DNA of 64,000 nucleotides, from NCBI GenBank assembly GCA_022478985.1, contig JAKSZP010012237.1:1-64000 (forward strand), written 5' to 3'. Below, piece after piece: positions 35,901 through 46,890 of the stretch; position 1 is the stretch's first letter; every line of letters begins with the position of its first letter. Source of the stretch: Massospora cicadina (Eukaryota; Entomophthoromycota; Entomophthoromycetes; Entomophthorales; Entomophthoraceae). The notes below the pieces were generated by a model. That model saw only the letters and a list, made by a program, of their open reading frames with translations. It did not search any database and was not told the DNA's origin. The position numbers were made by a program, and so were the translations under genes.

Positions 35901-35929
35901 AGTGAAGAAAGGCAGCAATGTTAACCAAT

Positions 35930-36330
35930 CTACTTCATGTGGTGCGTTCCTGCCTGATGCTCAATAGTCATATCGTAATGCTGGAGCTTCAGAGCCCAGT
36001 AAGCCAATCGCCCCCTGGGGTCCTTCATATTCTCAAACCACTTTAAAGAAGCTTGGTCTGTGATTACTTTGAAGGGATTTACATATAGGAATGGGTGATA
36101 TTGTTTGACAGAGAGCAGGACAGCCAAGTACTCCTTCTCATTGACGCTGTAGTTATGCATAGCTTTTGAAAGCGTTTTTCTAAAGTAAGACATGGGATGA
36201 TCGACCCCATGATCATCCAATTGAGCCAAAACAGCTCCAACAGCGTACTCAGAAGCTTCTGTGAATAACATGAAGGGTTTGCTGTAGTCATGGTGGTGGA
36301 GTATTGGCTTTTTTTTTCAAAAGCTCCTTT
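35930..36330 (-). pseudogene. RNase H of element F, FTEAS instead of FTDAS
   Basis: The open piece 36271-35930 (113 codons) reads M-L-F-T-E-A-S-E-Y-A-V-G-A-V-L-A-Q, H-P-M-S-Y-F-R-K-T-L-S, N-E-K-E-Y-L-A-V-L-L, V-I-T-D-Q-A-S-L-K-W-F and M-K-D-P-R-G-R-L-A-Y-W. The family has FTDAS, and the homologue in E keeps it, so here the first catalytic Asp is Glu. The rest is well kept, but the frames on both sides are broken. Confidence 0.8.
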
Positions 36331-36339
36331 AGAGGCTCA

Positions 36340-37504
36340 AAGGCGGCCTTTTGTTCAGCACCCCAATGGAAGGGGGTGTTATTAGCCAGGAGGCGGACGA
36401 GGAGCTCACTGAGCTGGGAGAATTTTGGGATAAAATGATGATAATACCCCATCATGCTCAAGGACACCTGGATGTCATGAAGGGGTGTGGGAGCAGTCCT
36501 CTTAAGTATTTCTTCAACTTTAACTTGAAGCGGTTGTATCCCATCTTGTTAGATAGCATGTTCAAGAGAATCCAGCTTCTTCTGGAAAAATGTGCTTTTA
36601 GAGGGCTTTAATTTGGTATTATATGCCCGCAAGTGTTGAAGCACCTCCTTTAGATGTGCGAGGTGTCATTGAAAGTCTTGGAAAAAATTGTGATATCATC
36701 AAGATAGACGATGACGCAGCTTATTTTTAGATCCTGCAAGATATGATCTATTGCTCGCTGGAAAGTTGCAGGCACGTTGCACAACCCTTGAGGTAGTCAG
36801 GTAGGTTGGAAAAGACCCTCACTGCAAATAAGAGCACATTTCTCCTGGTCTTGTGGAGAAAGGTCCATCTGACAACAACTGCTATCCAGGTCCATGGCTG
36901 AAAAGAACTTGGACCCAGAAAGTTGGGACAGAGCATCATCAATGCGATGGATAGGGTAACTATCCTTCTTTGTGAGTTTTAATTTGCGGTAGTCCATCAC
37001 TACCTGATGACCTCCATTTTTCTTCTTTATTATTAATAGAGGGGATGACCAAGGGCTTTGTGATGGCACCAGCAATCCAGCATCCAGCAGCTGTTTGAGC
37101 TCCGTCCGCATCTTTAGCTCCTCCACTTTTGACTTACAATAGGGCTTTAGAAAGAATGGGTTTAGCATCCCCAACATCAAAATATTCATCCACCCCTTCA
37201 TGTGGCCATAGTCATTGTTGTATTTGGAGAAAATGTCGCTGTAGGCCTCGAGCAGGTTATGGACTTTATCCAGCTCAGCTGGAGTTAGTTCATCATAGAT
37301 ATGAACAGAAGGTAGGGTACATATGGATTGGTTGGCGTGTAACCCCATATCTGCCATAGACCTAATATAATGGACTTGCTTGATGTCCTCAATGGGTATC
37401 AGCAGGCCTCTTCCGATCTCCTGATGCTTTTTTACCACCATATCCTTCTTGGTGAGTTTCCCTAGCAAAAGGTTAATAAGGCGATGATAGGCGGGGTCTA
37501 ACAC
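36340..37504 (-). pseudogene. Reverse transcriptase of element F
   Basis: The open piece 37504-36797 (235 codons) holds the start of RT. It has L-D-K-V-H-N-L-L-E-A-Y-S-D-I-F-S-K, L-K-Q-L-L-D-A-G-L-L-V-P-S, K-K-N-G-G-H-Q-V-V-M-D-Y-R-K-L and F-S-A-M-D-L-D-S. After a stop near 36.8 kb, other frames give L-P-Q-G-L-C-N-V-P-A-T-F-Q-R-A-I and V-I-V-Y-L-D-D-I-T near 36.70 kb, with an intact YLDD. Upstream it joins the protease region at about 37.5 kb. Confidence 0.85.
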
Positions 37505-38132
37505 ATCTGGAAAACTCTGGTCTCGAAAGGACTAACTCCATCTATGCTAATGAGGTGCAGTAGGCAGTTGTGTGGGATTTGCATGGTAATCTTCATGTCA
37601 ACTACCCTTTGTTCCCCAGCCTTAATGACCACTTCTTCAGAAGTATAGAGAGGGATACCCTCCAGAGCGTCCACTGAAGGGGTCAACTGTTTTTTATGCC
37701 TGCCTGCCGTGGTGTAATGCAGGGATAAAGCGGAGGCAGGATACTCAACTGTGCAACCATGATCCTTTTTATTGAGCTCATCATTAACCAGAATCAGAGG
37801 AACCTCATAGTTAAGCAGGGAGAGATAGCCCTGCTTCAAATTAATAACACCTTCAAATTCGATCATGAACTGGGTTCCAATGAGTAAATCATAGGTATTA
37901 TTGGTTAAAGCCACTGCTGGAGCTTACAAGAAAAGCTTCTCAAAACGAATGGGCAGAGAAGAGTAGTCTCCAATGGCGCGGGTGTTGTTTGGGCACGCAG
38001 TTCAAGATCTTGAATGTAGTTGTGGTCAGGGGCCAGCTTAATTTTCTTAATGAGCTTGGTTGACATAACGTTCACTGGTGACCCAGTGTCTAGGATAGCT
38101 TTAACCCGCACTCCCTTAACAACGACCACCAT
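37498..38132 (-). pseudogene. Protease and linker of element F
   Basis: The piece 38132-37905 has V-K-A-I-L-D-T-G-S-P-V-N-V-M-S-T-K-L-I-K, an aspartic protease with intact DTG. The next piece, 37914-37498 (138 codons), reads T-Y-D-L-L-I-G-T-Q-F-M-I-E-F-E-G-V-I and L-S-L-L-N-Y-E-V-P-L-I, the C-terminal half of the protease fold and the linker to RT. One shift separates the two. Homologous wording is in E at 55.1-55.5 kb and in I at 63.05 kb. Confidence 0.8.
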
Positions 38133-38139
38133 TTTAGTT

Positions 38140-39534
38140 GAAGTACCACCAAGGTGGGGGGAAGAGCGAGGACCTCTTTTAGATGGATAGTGGAGGCAAG
38201 TCGTTTAGAAGTTTTAGAGTATTTCTCCTGTATAGTCTGCAGGGTATGAACACACAGGGTAGATCAAAGAGATGGTGCAATGAGCTAGTCCACGTCACTG
38301 GCAGTGTCAATAATCCCAAGATTCCTTAACACTTGCCAAAAATAAGTTTGACAAGGGATCTTAGCCCAATTTTTTCTCTCTGGGTTCAATCAAACAGGTA
38401 CCACCACTTCACATGGGGCTCCTAAAACATAATGGCCAACATCTTCATCACCCCCTTCTTCGTTGTCAGAGGGGTTATCAATGCAGGTTAGGGAGATCAT
38501 AGAAGGTGGGGTAGGTTCAGGACTTCCCTTATGGGACTATAGGTCCTGGGGTTGCTCCACCACCTTATTAACTTTTGGAGGAGGTGTTGGAATTGTCACA
38601 GCTCAAGCTTCAACCTTCAAAGTAGGTGGTTTTTGCTGCAGCATGAAAACATATTTTGGACTATAGTTAGCTGAATGAGAGGTTAAGGGGTATAGCACGG
38701 TGGAGGTGGATGCTTTAACTTTAACCGCTTTGGGTCTTTCAGTAACTGTTTCTGAAAATCAGGCAGCTTAGCCTTTATGATCTGGTCATTTAACCCATTG
38801 TTAGTTAAAGCGATTTGGACCTGAGAAAGGGGTTTATGCTTAGGAGCCAGTTTTGGGACCACTTGGGAAGGCTGCTCTGAAGAAGATGATGGGCAAGGCA
38901 AAGAGACGACTGCTTTCACCATTTGAGTGCTTTAAACTGAAGATGAAGGGGAGCACTGCCCCATCACAGTCATTACCATCTGATTACCTTTATAGGAAGT
39001 AGAAATCATTTTGTGATGCCAGTTCCATAGGAGCAGGTTTCCAAAGGGAAACAGTTGTAGTGATGCTAAATTGGTCAGCGTAGATGTTTGGGCCAAAGAT
39101 CTTTGTTTATCATTAAGCTCATAGATATCAGCAACCGCAAATAAGGCATTTTTGATATCTTGTATAGTTTTAAAAGTGCACTTTACGGAATAGATATTCA
39201 CCTCCAAGGAGGGATGAGATGCCAAGCCAGCCAAGATAGCTGCAATTGCATCATTGAGAGGGAGCATTTGGGCAAGCACAAAGAGGTTGAGCTTTAGTAT
39301 AGAAGCGCTCAACAAAAGAGGTAACCAAGTCTCCCTCTTGCAGACTAAGACACATAAAGGACTGTTTTTGACGTTGCAAACTCTGCTTGGAGCCAAATTC
39401 ATCAAAGAGCTTGCTTAACTCCGCCCAAGTGCTGAGGTTGACCATGGTAGGGAGATTCTTTCTTGAGTTAAATGAATTAAGCAGAGAAGAATGTACTGGA
39501 ATTTTTGATGGTCAGTTTCTCCTTCTATCGCAGA
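38140..39534 (-). pseudogene. Gag C-terminal and capsid part of element F
   Basis: Pieces 39445-39251 and 39405-38932 read W-A-E-L-S-K-L-F-D-E-F-G, F-M-C-L-S-L-Q-E-G-D-L-V-T-S-F-V-E-R-F-Y, then L-N-D-A-I-A-A-I-L-A-G-L-A-S-H-P-S-L-E-V-N, the capsid region shared with B and E. 38922-38683 is a P/K/S-rich tail. No zinc knuckle was found. The N-terminal end is beyond element H, at 41271-41482. Confidence 0.7.
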
Positions 39535-39539
39535 TTCAT

Positions 39540-40110
39540 TGTAATGGAGTGAAATTCCAGTTTCAGACTACCTTATAATAAAATCATTCTTTGGTGCACC
39601 GACAAGCAACAAAGCAGCATAACCAAGTAGGGAGAGGTTTGGGGCACTGACAGCACCAAACATTGCCTACTACTAGCTGGTTATGTAAAGTCCTTAAGGT
39701 TGCTTGACCCACCGCATGAAAGCTCCTCAAAACTGGACACCTAAATTAAGACTGACAAGTAAGCGAGGTATGCTAACCATGAAACAACTTTTTTCTATTC
39801 AGGATATAAAAAGGGCCTTCTGACCAGAGCTCATCTGGGGAGCAACTGACAATGCTCCCCAGGAAGGGAATGCTTTGGGTAAAATTCCATAGTGAGCTTC
39901 AGAATTGGCAGGCACGCCTTATAAAGGCTGCCCTTTGGGGGCATCACCCAAGCCATTGATTAGGCTTGTATGAGCCTAATCTACAACTCAGGTGAGGCAC
40001 AACCTAGCGCCCAAAATGACTAAGCCAAAAGTATTTTTAAAAGATTTGACTCAGATTCAGAAAATCAAAATCTGAGTTGAAATGTAACAATTGAGACAAA
40101 CTTTATTACA
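39540..40110. repeat. Left LTR of element H, hairpin-rich
   Basis: It contains CTGGGGAGCA (39835-39844) and TGCTCCCCAG (39853-39862), a perfect 10-bp stem with an 8-nt loop. It also has a near-palindrome TTAGGCTTGTATGAGCCTAA near 39960 and ACTCAGATT...AATCTGAGT near 40050-40080. The partner LTR keeps the same folds. Confidence 0.85.
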
Positions 40111-40693
40111 TTATCCCCTGCTAGTGAAGGGCCCTTCCCTGGAGCGGCCCCACAGTGGAAGGCCACCATGATGAGGGCTTCCTGGGGCAAGTTACCTCAA
40201 GCCCCAGGAAAATTAGCCTGGATAAACTCCAGACCCTCGAGGTAAAAGACAAAGGAAAGGGTGAATTAGGACTGGGCTCCTGGAATCAGCCCACCCAGCC
40301 CAAAGACATACGCCCAGCACTTGGCTGTGTTGCACACCCCTCCCAGGCTCCTGTTGACAATGGTCTTCCAATCCCGACCAGGAAGGCACTTTCTCCAACA
40401 AAAGAATGATAGGGGCACACAGTTCAGCACAGCTGGAAGGCCATCCCCTTTCCAGGCTGGCCATCCGTGGGTGAGGGAGCCCTGCTGGGACAGGTCCCCT
40501 TGGTGCCAACCAAATCCCTATTGATCAGGAGGCCCCATTGGGATTTTCAGCTGATGATCACTTCAGGTCCAGGGCTGGCCATCAGTCGCTAGCTCCCACC
40601 GGTGCTGGTTTCTTGACAACTGGGACCAAGTGACCACTGAGGTTGACCGTCTGGGGTTTGGAGGTATACTGTGCGCATTTGACTTCAGAATAA
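40111..40693. other. Interior of element H, no known gene
   Basis: G+C-richer than its surroundings. Two overlapping frames are open (40155-40409 plus, 84 codons; 40213-40509 minus, 98 codons), but neither shows a motif I recognise. An inverted repeat, CTTCCTGGGG...CCCCAGGAAA, is near 40180-40210. It may be captured host sequence or simply element-specific leader. Confidence 0.5.
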
Positions 40694-41270
40694 TGTAATG
40701 GATGGAAATTCCCATTTTCTGACTGCCATATAATAAAATTGATTCCTTTTTGCATCAACAAGAAACCAAAGCAGCATAACTGAGTAAGGAGAGGTTTGGG
40801 GCACTGACAGCGCCAAACATTGGCGACTACTAGTTAGTTATGCAAAGTCCTTAGGGTTGGTTGACCCACCGCATGAAAGCTCCTCAAAACTGGACACCTA
40901 AAATAAGACTGACAAGTAAGTGAGGTATGCTAACTATAAAACAATTTTTTTCTATTCAGGATATAAAAAAGGCCTTCTGACCAGAGCTCATCTGGGGAGC
41001 AACTGACAATGCTCCCCAGGATGGGAATGCTAGGGGTAAAAATCCAAAGTAAGCTTTGAAATTGGTGGGTGCGCCTTATAAAGGCTTCCCTTTGGGGGAC
41101 TCACCCAATCTATTAATTAGGCTCATATGAGCCTAATCTACAACTCAGAAGAGGCACAACCCAGCTCCCAAAACGACCAAGCCATAAGTAATTTTTAAAT
41201 GATTTGACTCAGATTCAGAAAATCCAATCTGAGTTAAAATGCAACAATCAAGATGAACTCAATTGTTACA
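40694..41270. repeat. Right LTR of element H
   Basis: 577 bp. It holds a perfect 22-bp palindrome at 41116-41137 (left half ATTAGGCTCAT, right half its complement). The left LTR has one change there. Confidence 0.85.
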
Positions 41271-41482
41271 TTCATAAACATAGAGGAAGGAGACAATACT
41301 GCCCTCACCAGGTGTAAACTTGTCTTGAAGAGGGGGTTTTGTATAGCTGGGCGTTGAGATGAGTGCTGCTCAAGCCGTTTAAGGTGAGACAAAGCACTGG
41401 CTAGCTGTTGTTCCATATGTGCAAGCCTAGGGTTAATGTCAGCGGAAAGGCTAGAAGGGTTACCACCTCCAACAGCCTCCAT
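41271..41482 (-). pseudogene. Gag N-terminus of element F
   Basis: The ATG at 41482 lies about 50 bases inside the 5' LTR end on the minus strand, a usual place for a Ty3 gag start. The frame reads M-E-A-V-G-G-G-N-P-S-S and then a coiled-coil-like L-A-H-M-E-Q-Q-L-A-S-A-L-S-H-L-K-R-L-E. The open frame 41482-41234 crosses a few codons into H, so its annotated end is an artefact of that insertion. Confidence 0.7.
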
Positions 41483-41510
41483 TATTATAACTCTTTGTGG
41501 CGTACAGGTC

Positions 41511-41528
41511 CCCCTGTAGTGAGCACCA
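41511..41528 (-). other. Primer-binding site of element F
   Basis: On the minus strand, after the LTR end CCAACA and the bases AG, comes TGGTGCTCACTACAGGGG. This is the best copy of the consensus primer site seen in five elements here. Confidence 0.7.
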
Positions 41529-41748
41529 CTTGTTGGAATCGTGGCTGAAAAAAGGCTCGCAGGTGTTGTTGCCCTGAGTCCAACAATATAAGTGAGGGGC
41601 TTGTCTCACCAGCTATATGAAATAACTAAAATTTATATACTAGAGAGGTTTTAGTTTTGATAGGATTTTATTATATGCTGCGTGGGGGTAAAAGAGAGAA
41701 TACATCTATAAAATAATAATATTAATCAAAGCATTAAAGCTTGAATTT

Positions 41749-41798
41749 AAACATCGATGAATCCCCCTTGGGTTGGGACCATCTAGTACTAAAAAAAA
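41749..41798 (+). mobile_element. Ultra-short A-tailed insertion 2 (longest form)
   Basis: AAACATCGATGAATCCCCC, then TTGGGTTGGGACCATCTAGT, then ACT and eight A. It is flanked by a perfect 16-bp duplication ATTAAAGCTTGAATTT (41733-41748 and 41799-41814). The duplication contains the junction between F's LTR and LINE K, so this insertion is younger than K. Confidence 0.85.
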
Positions 41799-42121
41799 AT
41801 TAAAGCTTGAATTTTTTTTGAGGCTTTTATTTCCCATAACAATCACTTTAGTTACTACGATTTGATTTGAACATCAATTTTGGATAATAACACAAGAGAT
41901 GGGCGATTTTAATAAAAAATATAATACAACCTGGGCGAGTTTCGCATCAAGAGGTGCGCAAAACGGTGCACCCAAGGGCAAGAAACGCCCTGGAGGGGGA
42001 CCAGGAACCCAAGCTGCCAAGAAACCACAAACTTAGACACCATCCTGGTTTATGGTATTTACTATAAAACAAGATCAATACATGTACATCCAATGTAACC
42101 AACCCCTTTCAAAGGTGGAAC

Positions 42122-43004
42122 ATGGGCTCTGACTCTTCCTTGGGGATAATTCCCCTGACCCTGTGGGAGAAAACATGCGAGGCACAGACCTCCCTTTTCC
42201 CCCACGCGGTATATGTCGCCACCAACAACATGGGCTGCGGCTGGATCAATATTGGTTTTGAAACAGCTGAAGAAGCAGATGCCGCAGCAAAAGTCTGTGT
42301 TAAAATTGCCCTTCCCGAGGGCAAAAAATTTTGTGCACCGCGCGCACCAGATGGAACAAAGCAAAAACTTTTTTCATCTCCTTCAACTTGCTCCCTACCA
42401 ACCTTCCTCATAAGGTAATCGAGGAGGAGCTCCGCAAAGGGCTCATAGCCTACATAGAAATTATGCAACTCAAATTACAACGATTTCGCCTGATACCAAC
42501 CCTGTGCGCAGGCAAAGCTATTGCCATGATCAACCTGTTCCCCGAAGTGGAAGATGACTTATCAAGAATCCCCCGCACAGAGTTTTACTTTGCAGATGGG
42601 GACAGTCATCCACATTCTGAGTTACACTGGAATGCGCACTGCCTATATGCAACCACTGCGGTTCATTGGGACACAAGGAACACACATGCCCAGTGAAGGA
42701 GGGCTTAATGGAAGCAGACTACTGTGAGGAAGCCATGGATGAAAGTAACAAAAACTTCACCAGAATGACCGATGGCCACCACCCATTCCGCTGGAGTGAA
42801 AATGGACTTTACTCCATCGTGGACCCAGTTACGCATAAACAAAGCAAAGTGGCACAAAAAGCCTGCAAGCAGGCAGCAGCCAAGGCAGCAGCACATGCAG
42901 AATTATCCATCGACCCTGGACAAATCAAGAGGACATTTTATATATACACTGAGCCAACCAATCAGAACAATATGCCCAGGCTGAAAATCTTCACAGCAAC
43001 TTGA
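42122..43004 (+). pseudogene. ORF1 of LINE K, RNA-binding type, with CCHC knuckle
   Basis: Pieces 42122-42418, 42331-42696 and 42666-43004 are one ORF1 with two shifts. The first has G-C-G-W-I-N-I-G-F-E-T-A-E-E-A-D-A-A-A-K, an RRM-like block. At 42648-42689 the frame reads C-N-H-C-G-S-L-G-H-K-E-H-T-C, exactly CX2CX4HX4C. The last part is rich in K and A (Q-K-A-C-K-Q-A-A-A-K-A-A-A-H-A). ORF1 proteins coat LINE RNA; that is family knowledge. The frame ends at a TGA at 43004, some 330 bases before the ORF2 start. Confidence 0.75.
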
Positions 43005-43330
43005 CTGAGTCACCAAGCAACATCAATAATGCACACTTTGAGAACAATTTAGCTGCAATATGGGAGAAATTGTGGTTCACAATTCTCCAAATTCGAACCC
43101 CAAAATTACAGAACTCAATCAGAACCCCACATTGAACCATCTTGAGACACGTGCAGAAAAAGATAACAAATTCAAAAAACTGCAATTCCCGCAAAAAATT
43201 GGTCAGATCAAGGGAACTGGCATTGTCACTGAGAGAGTTAGAGTACAGACGCAGAGATGGCCAAATGAGCCATGGTGGGTTAGGGCCAGAGGGCCCTCCC
43301 AACCACTCATGAGGCGCCGCGGGCACCTCA

Positions 43331-44000
43331 GTGTCAATAGGGATGATAAACATTGTGGTTGCCAGGGCTCAAACGTCCCAATCCAAAAAGCTGGACTTCC
43401 TGCAAAAACCCCCAGTAGACATCTTGGCCATCCAAGAAACCCACTGTCTACAAGGGGAAGAAGGATCCTGGTCAGCAAGGGTCTCACCATCACAATTGGT
43501 ATGGAAGTCTAACTGTGGGGTGATCATCCAAAATGATAAAAAATTAAAAATTACAAACTCCTCGTCATACCTTCACAGCTGCATCCTGGTAGCAACAATC
43601 ACATGCCAAGAGGAAACAATCTTGATAGCATGCATCTATGCACCGTGCACCACAGCTGAGAGAAAACAATTTCTAGAAACCATTCCAACACTCACCCTCC
43701 CACCAGATACCATCCTGTTGGGCGACTTTAACTGCTGGGATAACCCTGACATGGACCAATGGCCTAGCCCCAGGGATACCCTTCAGGTCACATTGAATTC
43801 CGCGCAATGAAGGCATCCCTTGGCCTACAGGATGCCCTCCCCCCTGGATCACCACTCCTTCCCCACATGACACGGCCCAACATACTTGAGGGAGCACTCA
43901 TATCAATGAGCCACATCAATCTCACTTCTCATTCCACAATCCCAACAATCAAGAATTTCCAAATTTACAACAAAAAAGTCAATTTTTCTGACCACTGACT
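43331..44000 (+). pseudogene. Endonuclease domain of ORF2, LINE K
   Basis: Apurinic-endonuclease-like domain. From the ATG at 43331 it reads I-N-I-V-V-A-R, then D-I-L-A-I-Q-E-T-H-C with the catalytic Glu, then I-A-C-I-Y-A-P and I-L-L-G-D-F-N-C-W near 43.72 kb. After a shift it ends V-N-F-S-D-H near 43.99 kb. QETH, GDFN and SDH are the hallmark motifs and all are kept. The second piece (43807-43998) is in another frame. This domain nicks target DNA to start insertion. Confidence 0.85.
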
Positions 44001-44479
44001 TGTTTTGGTGCAGTTATCGCCAACCTGAACCCACACACAGGTGTCGCCCTGGAGAAAGCTACACCCAGAAAACATAAAATTACCCAAAATATCTGACTGT
44101 GTTGAACACAAGGCCACAAACCCAGAATTCACAGCCCCATTCACTTAGGATCCCATCGTAACCTGAGCAAATTTCAAAAAGGAACTAATCAACAAAACCT
44201 GACATCTCGCATCACATAAGTACACCGCTGACACAGACACAATTAGACGTACCTTGGCATAATTGGACCACCTCAAGCTAAACACCCCGAGATCCAGTTA
44301 TAGCCTAACTGGGGACGCAAATGGGCGAAAATATCTGCCCAACTAAACACCCTCATCTTCGAGCACCAACACAGAATCAAAGTATCAAACAAAGGTAAGT
44401 TCATAAAGGAAGGCAAACCATGTTTGACATATTTCTTCCACAAATTCCACTCCCACGGCAACCAGCCCACATGCACACA

Positions 44480-46180
44480 GGTCTGCAAGACCGATGGCAC
44501 CGTGGCAACTGACCCTGAGGAGGTCAAGGTGGAAGTACACCGCTATTACACCTAATCATACCGTGATACACCGACTGACCCACAAAAAAGCACAAAAATT
44601 TATACAAACTGCTGGGATACAAAGCACAACGCTGGACTACAATATACTAAATCTTATTACATGGGAGGAGCTTTTGGATAAAATCCGCGGTGCACCACGT
44701 AGGAAATGCCCAGGGCCTGATGGGATACCCTACAAATTTTACAAAAAATATTTCAGCAAATTGCCCCTCTCCTATTGGCGTCTATAAACCAGTGCCTGCT
44801 GGAAACACGCCTCTTACTTGGTGGCCATGAATTATATGTCATAACCTTGTATAAAAAGGGTGACAAATTTGACCTGGCCAACTGGCGTCCAATCGCACTT
44901 TCTAAGACTGATACAAAAATTTTAACAAAAAATTTTAGCAGCCAGATTAGGCGCAATAGCCTCTAACGTCCTGTCACCCAACCAGTTTGGGTTTATACCC
45001 AGGGCGCTCAATATGGAACAACATACACCCTGTTGCAAACATATGTCAGTCCAAAAGCAACTGGAGCCCTGGTCTTCTTAGACCAGGAAAAGGCATATGA
45101 CCGCGTTAGTTGGCCATACCTAAATGAATGCCTACACGCTTTCAAACTCCCACCCATATTCATAAACTGGGCGATGCTCCTTACAGAATCTGCAACCATG
45201 GCTGTATGCGGCCCTGGCTTCCTAACTAACAAGATCACACCACACAGAGGGCTCAAACAAGGGGACCCCCTCAGCCCACTGCTGTATAATTTCAGTTTCA
45301 ATCCACTCCTCCGCTTAACTGACTCACGCTTCACGGGCATAACTGCACAAGGCCAGCCAACAGTCAAGATACTGGCCTTTGCGGTTGACTGCGTGGCAGG
45401 TATATCTAACAACAATGATGCCTGACAGCTGGAACGCACCCTAGAGGAATACTCCATGGTGAGCAACACATCGCTCAACAAAATGAAAACAGAAATCATT
45501 ATATTAGGCAAGTACACTAACAACTGGGCTACAACACCAGAGCTTCATACCCCCATACAAAAGAAAAACCCACTCATCTTACCCTTTGCATCACCTCCCA
45601 CCACCACTCCAGTCCTCCACCTTGGGATATGGCTGGAAACAGGGGGATATGCCAATGAGACAATGGAAAGCAACCTACTACAGTGGGTATCCAACCGCGT
45701 CACCTCCCTCAAGGGAAGAACCCCAGGACTAACGGGGCGAGTAACAGTTGCTAACTCACTCATCCTCCCATTACTATGGTACCCTGCCCACGCGATCGCC
45801 TTCTCACCCACCTTTATAACTTCAATCTGCGCGCTCATCCAGGGCTGGCTGTGGCCTGGATCCCATCCTCCCATATGGATGGAAACACTCTTTGGCCCTC
45901 TCTCAAGCGGAGGCATGGGACCAATAGATTTTGAGATCCACGCCAACCGCATCCTGGGTACCTGGATAAAGGAAGTCCTTGCCCCAGACCTCCTGCAACA
46001 ACACTGGTCCAGGACACCAAGGACTAACTTCGCACAGGCGCTCAAATTAACCACCCCACATAGCCCACCCAAACTACTATCTTACCTTGCTAAACACCCT
46101 ACTGCAACGGGCCCATATGGAACCCCCCTCACTTCAAACACATCCTCTGAACCATCCGCCACATGGGATGGACCGTAGAG
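44480..46180 (+). pseudogene. Reverse transcriptase of ORF2, LINE K, FAVD box
   Basis: Pieces 44494-44787, 44775-44966, 45033-45425 and 45456-46178. The order is C-P-G-P-D-G-I-P-Y-K-F-Y, L-Y-K-K-G-D-K, N-W-R-P-I-A-L, L-D-Q-E-K-A-Y-D-R-V-S-W and G-L-K-Q-G-D-P-L-S-P-L-L-Y. The catalytic block reads I-L-A-F-A-V-D-C-V-A-G, where the family has FADD or YADD, so the first of the paired Asp is Val. A TGA follows shortly after, where relatives have Trp. Then H-L-G-I-W-L-E-T-G-G-Y and G-G-M-G-P-I-D-F-E-I-H belong to the thumb and beyond. Confidence 0.88.
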
Positions 46181-46890
46181 AACAATGGCACTGTGCAGGG
46201 AAGGGGATGACCCAGCCCCCACTTCAAATCAAGAAATCCAGAAAACCACCCCCAGAGAGACATGCTTGATATGACCCCAACCATTGCTATAATCGAATAC
46301 ATAGATGCGTTGGACATCCCCTAGGACTTAACCACACCGAAGACAGTGTGGAGAATTACCATCCACTCTTACAGCTGAGGGTAAGAGCCAACGCCTGGCG
46401 TTGTCTGAGAAGGGCCTATAGGGTGGTGGATCGCTCCAATTCCCTCCACGCAACCTGCGCAGTATGTGGAGGGGAGGGCTCCATACATCATTGCCTAGAA
46501 ACATGCCCCCCATCCAAAGCCATATGGCAGGAAGTCGCGCGCCTGCTTAAGCTCCAAAACTAGCAGGAATTTTCTATATCAAAGAGTCTCCTTACGCTCC
46601 AGATTGAGTCACCAATCCCATCTACCCTCCACTCCCTAATGATACCAATTGCAATGTGGACAATACACACCATTTCCTTAGATGCGTTCAAGGGCATGGT
46701 CCCAACCATCCATGGGGTTATCAGCAGGTTCCACGTCCACTTATTGGAGCACTTCCAAGCCTGGCTCTATGGATATATGAGGCTAAAGCAACAGGCGTTC
46801 ATAGAATCGTGGTTCCCACTTTGGTTCCTCCACACAGACCCCTTCCTTCACACCTGCTCCATAGTGGGGGAAACCCCCTCAGAGTAGCAC
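46180..46890 (+). pseudogene. C-terminal part of ORF2 with zf-RVT-like segment, LINE K
   Basis: 46348-46563 reads L-R-V-R-A-N-A-W-R-C-L-R-R-A-Y-R, then C-A-V-C-G-G, I-H-H-C-L-E-T-C and S-K-A-I-W. This is the Cys/His pattern of the zf-RVT family at the end of L1/Tx1-like ORF2. A further open piece, 46639-46887, has W-T-I-H-T-I-S-L and ends the coding part. A homologous fragment lies on the minus strand at 1821-2246. Confidence 0.75.

Larger units (their letters stand above)
39540..41270. mobile_element. Short non-coding LTR element H (TRIM/SMART-like)
   Basis: Two LTRs, 39540-40110 and 40694-41270, both start TGTAATGG and end TTACA. They flank only about 583 bp of interior and have a perfect 5-bp target duplication TTCAT (39535-39539 and 41271-41275). 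It interrupts gag of F, and gag wording resumes on each side. The interior has no retroelement protein, so H is a non-autonomous element of about 1.73 kb. Orientation is unclear: a plus-strand TATA-like GGATATAAAAAGGGCC lies in each LTR, but the purine tract GCAGGGGATAA next to the LTR reads on the minus strand. Confidence 0.9.

Noticed and set aside
40213..40509. 98-codon minus-strand frame in element H as a possible host gene
   Set aside because: No motif, overlapping frame on the other strand, and it lies wholly inside a non-coding LTR element; kept only as a remark.
45008..45523. 171-codon minus-strand open frame over LINE K, and the 175-codon one at 45545-46072
   Set aside because: They are shadows of the RT reading frame on the plus strand, with no independent motif.
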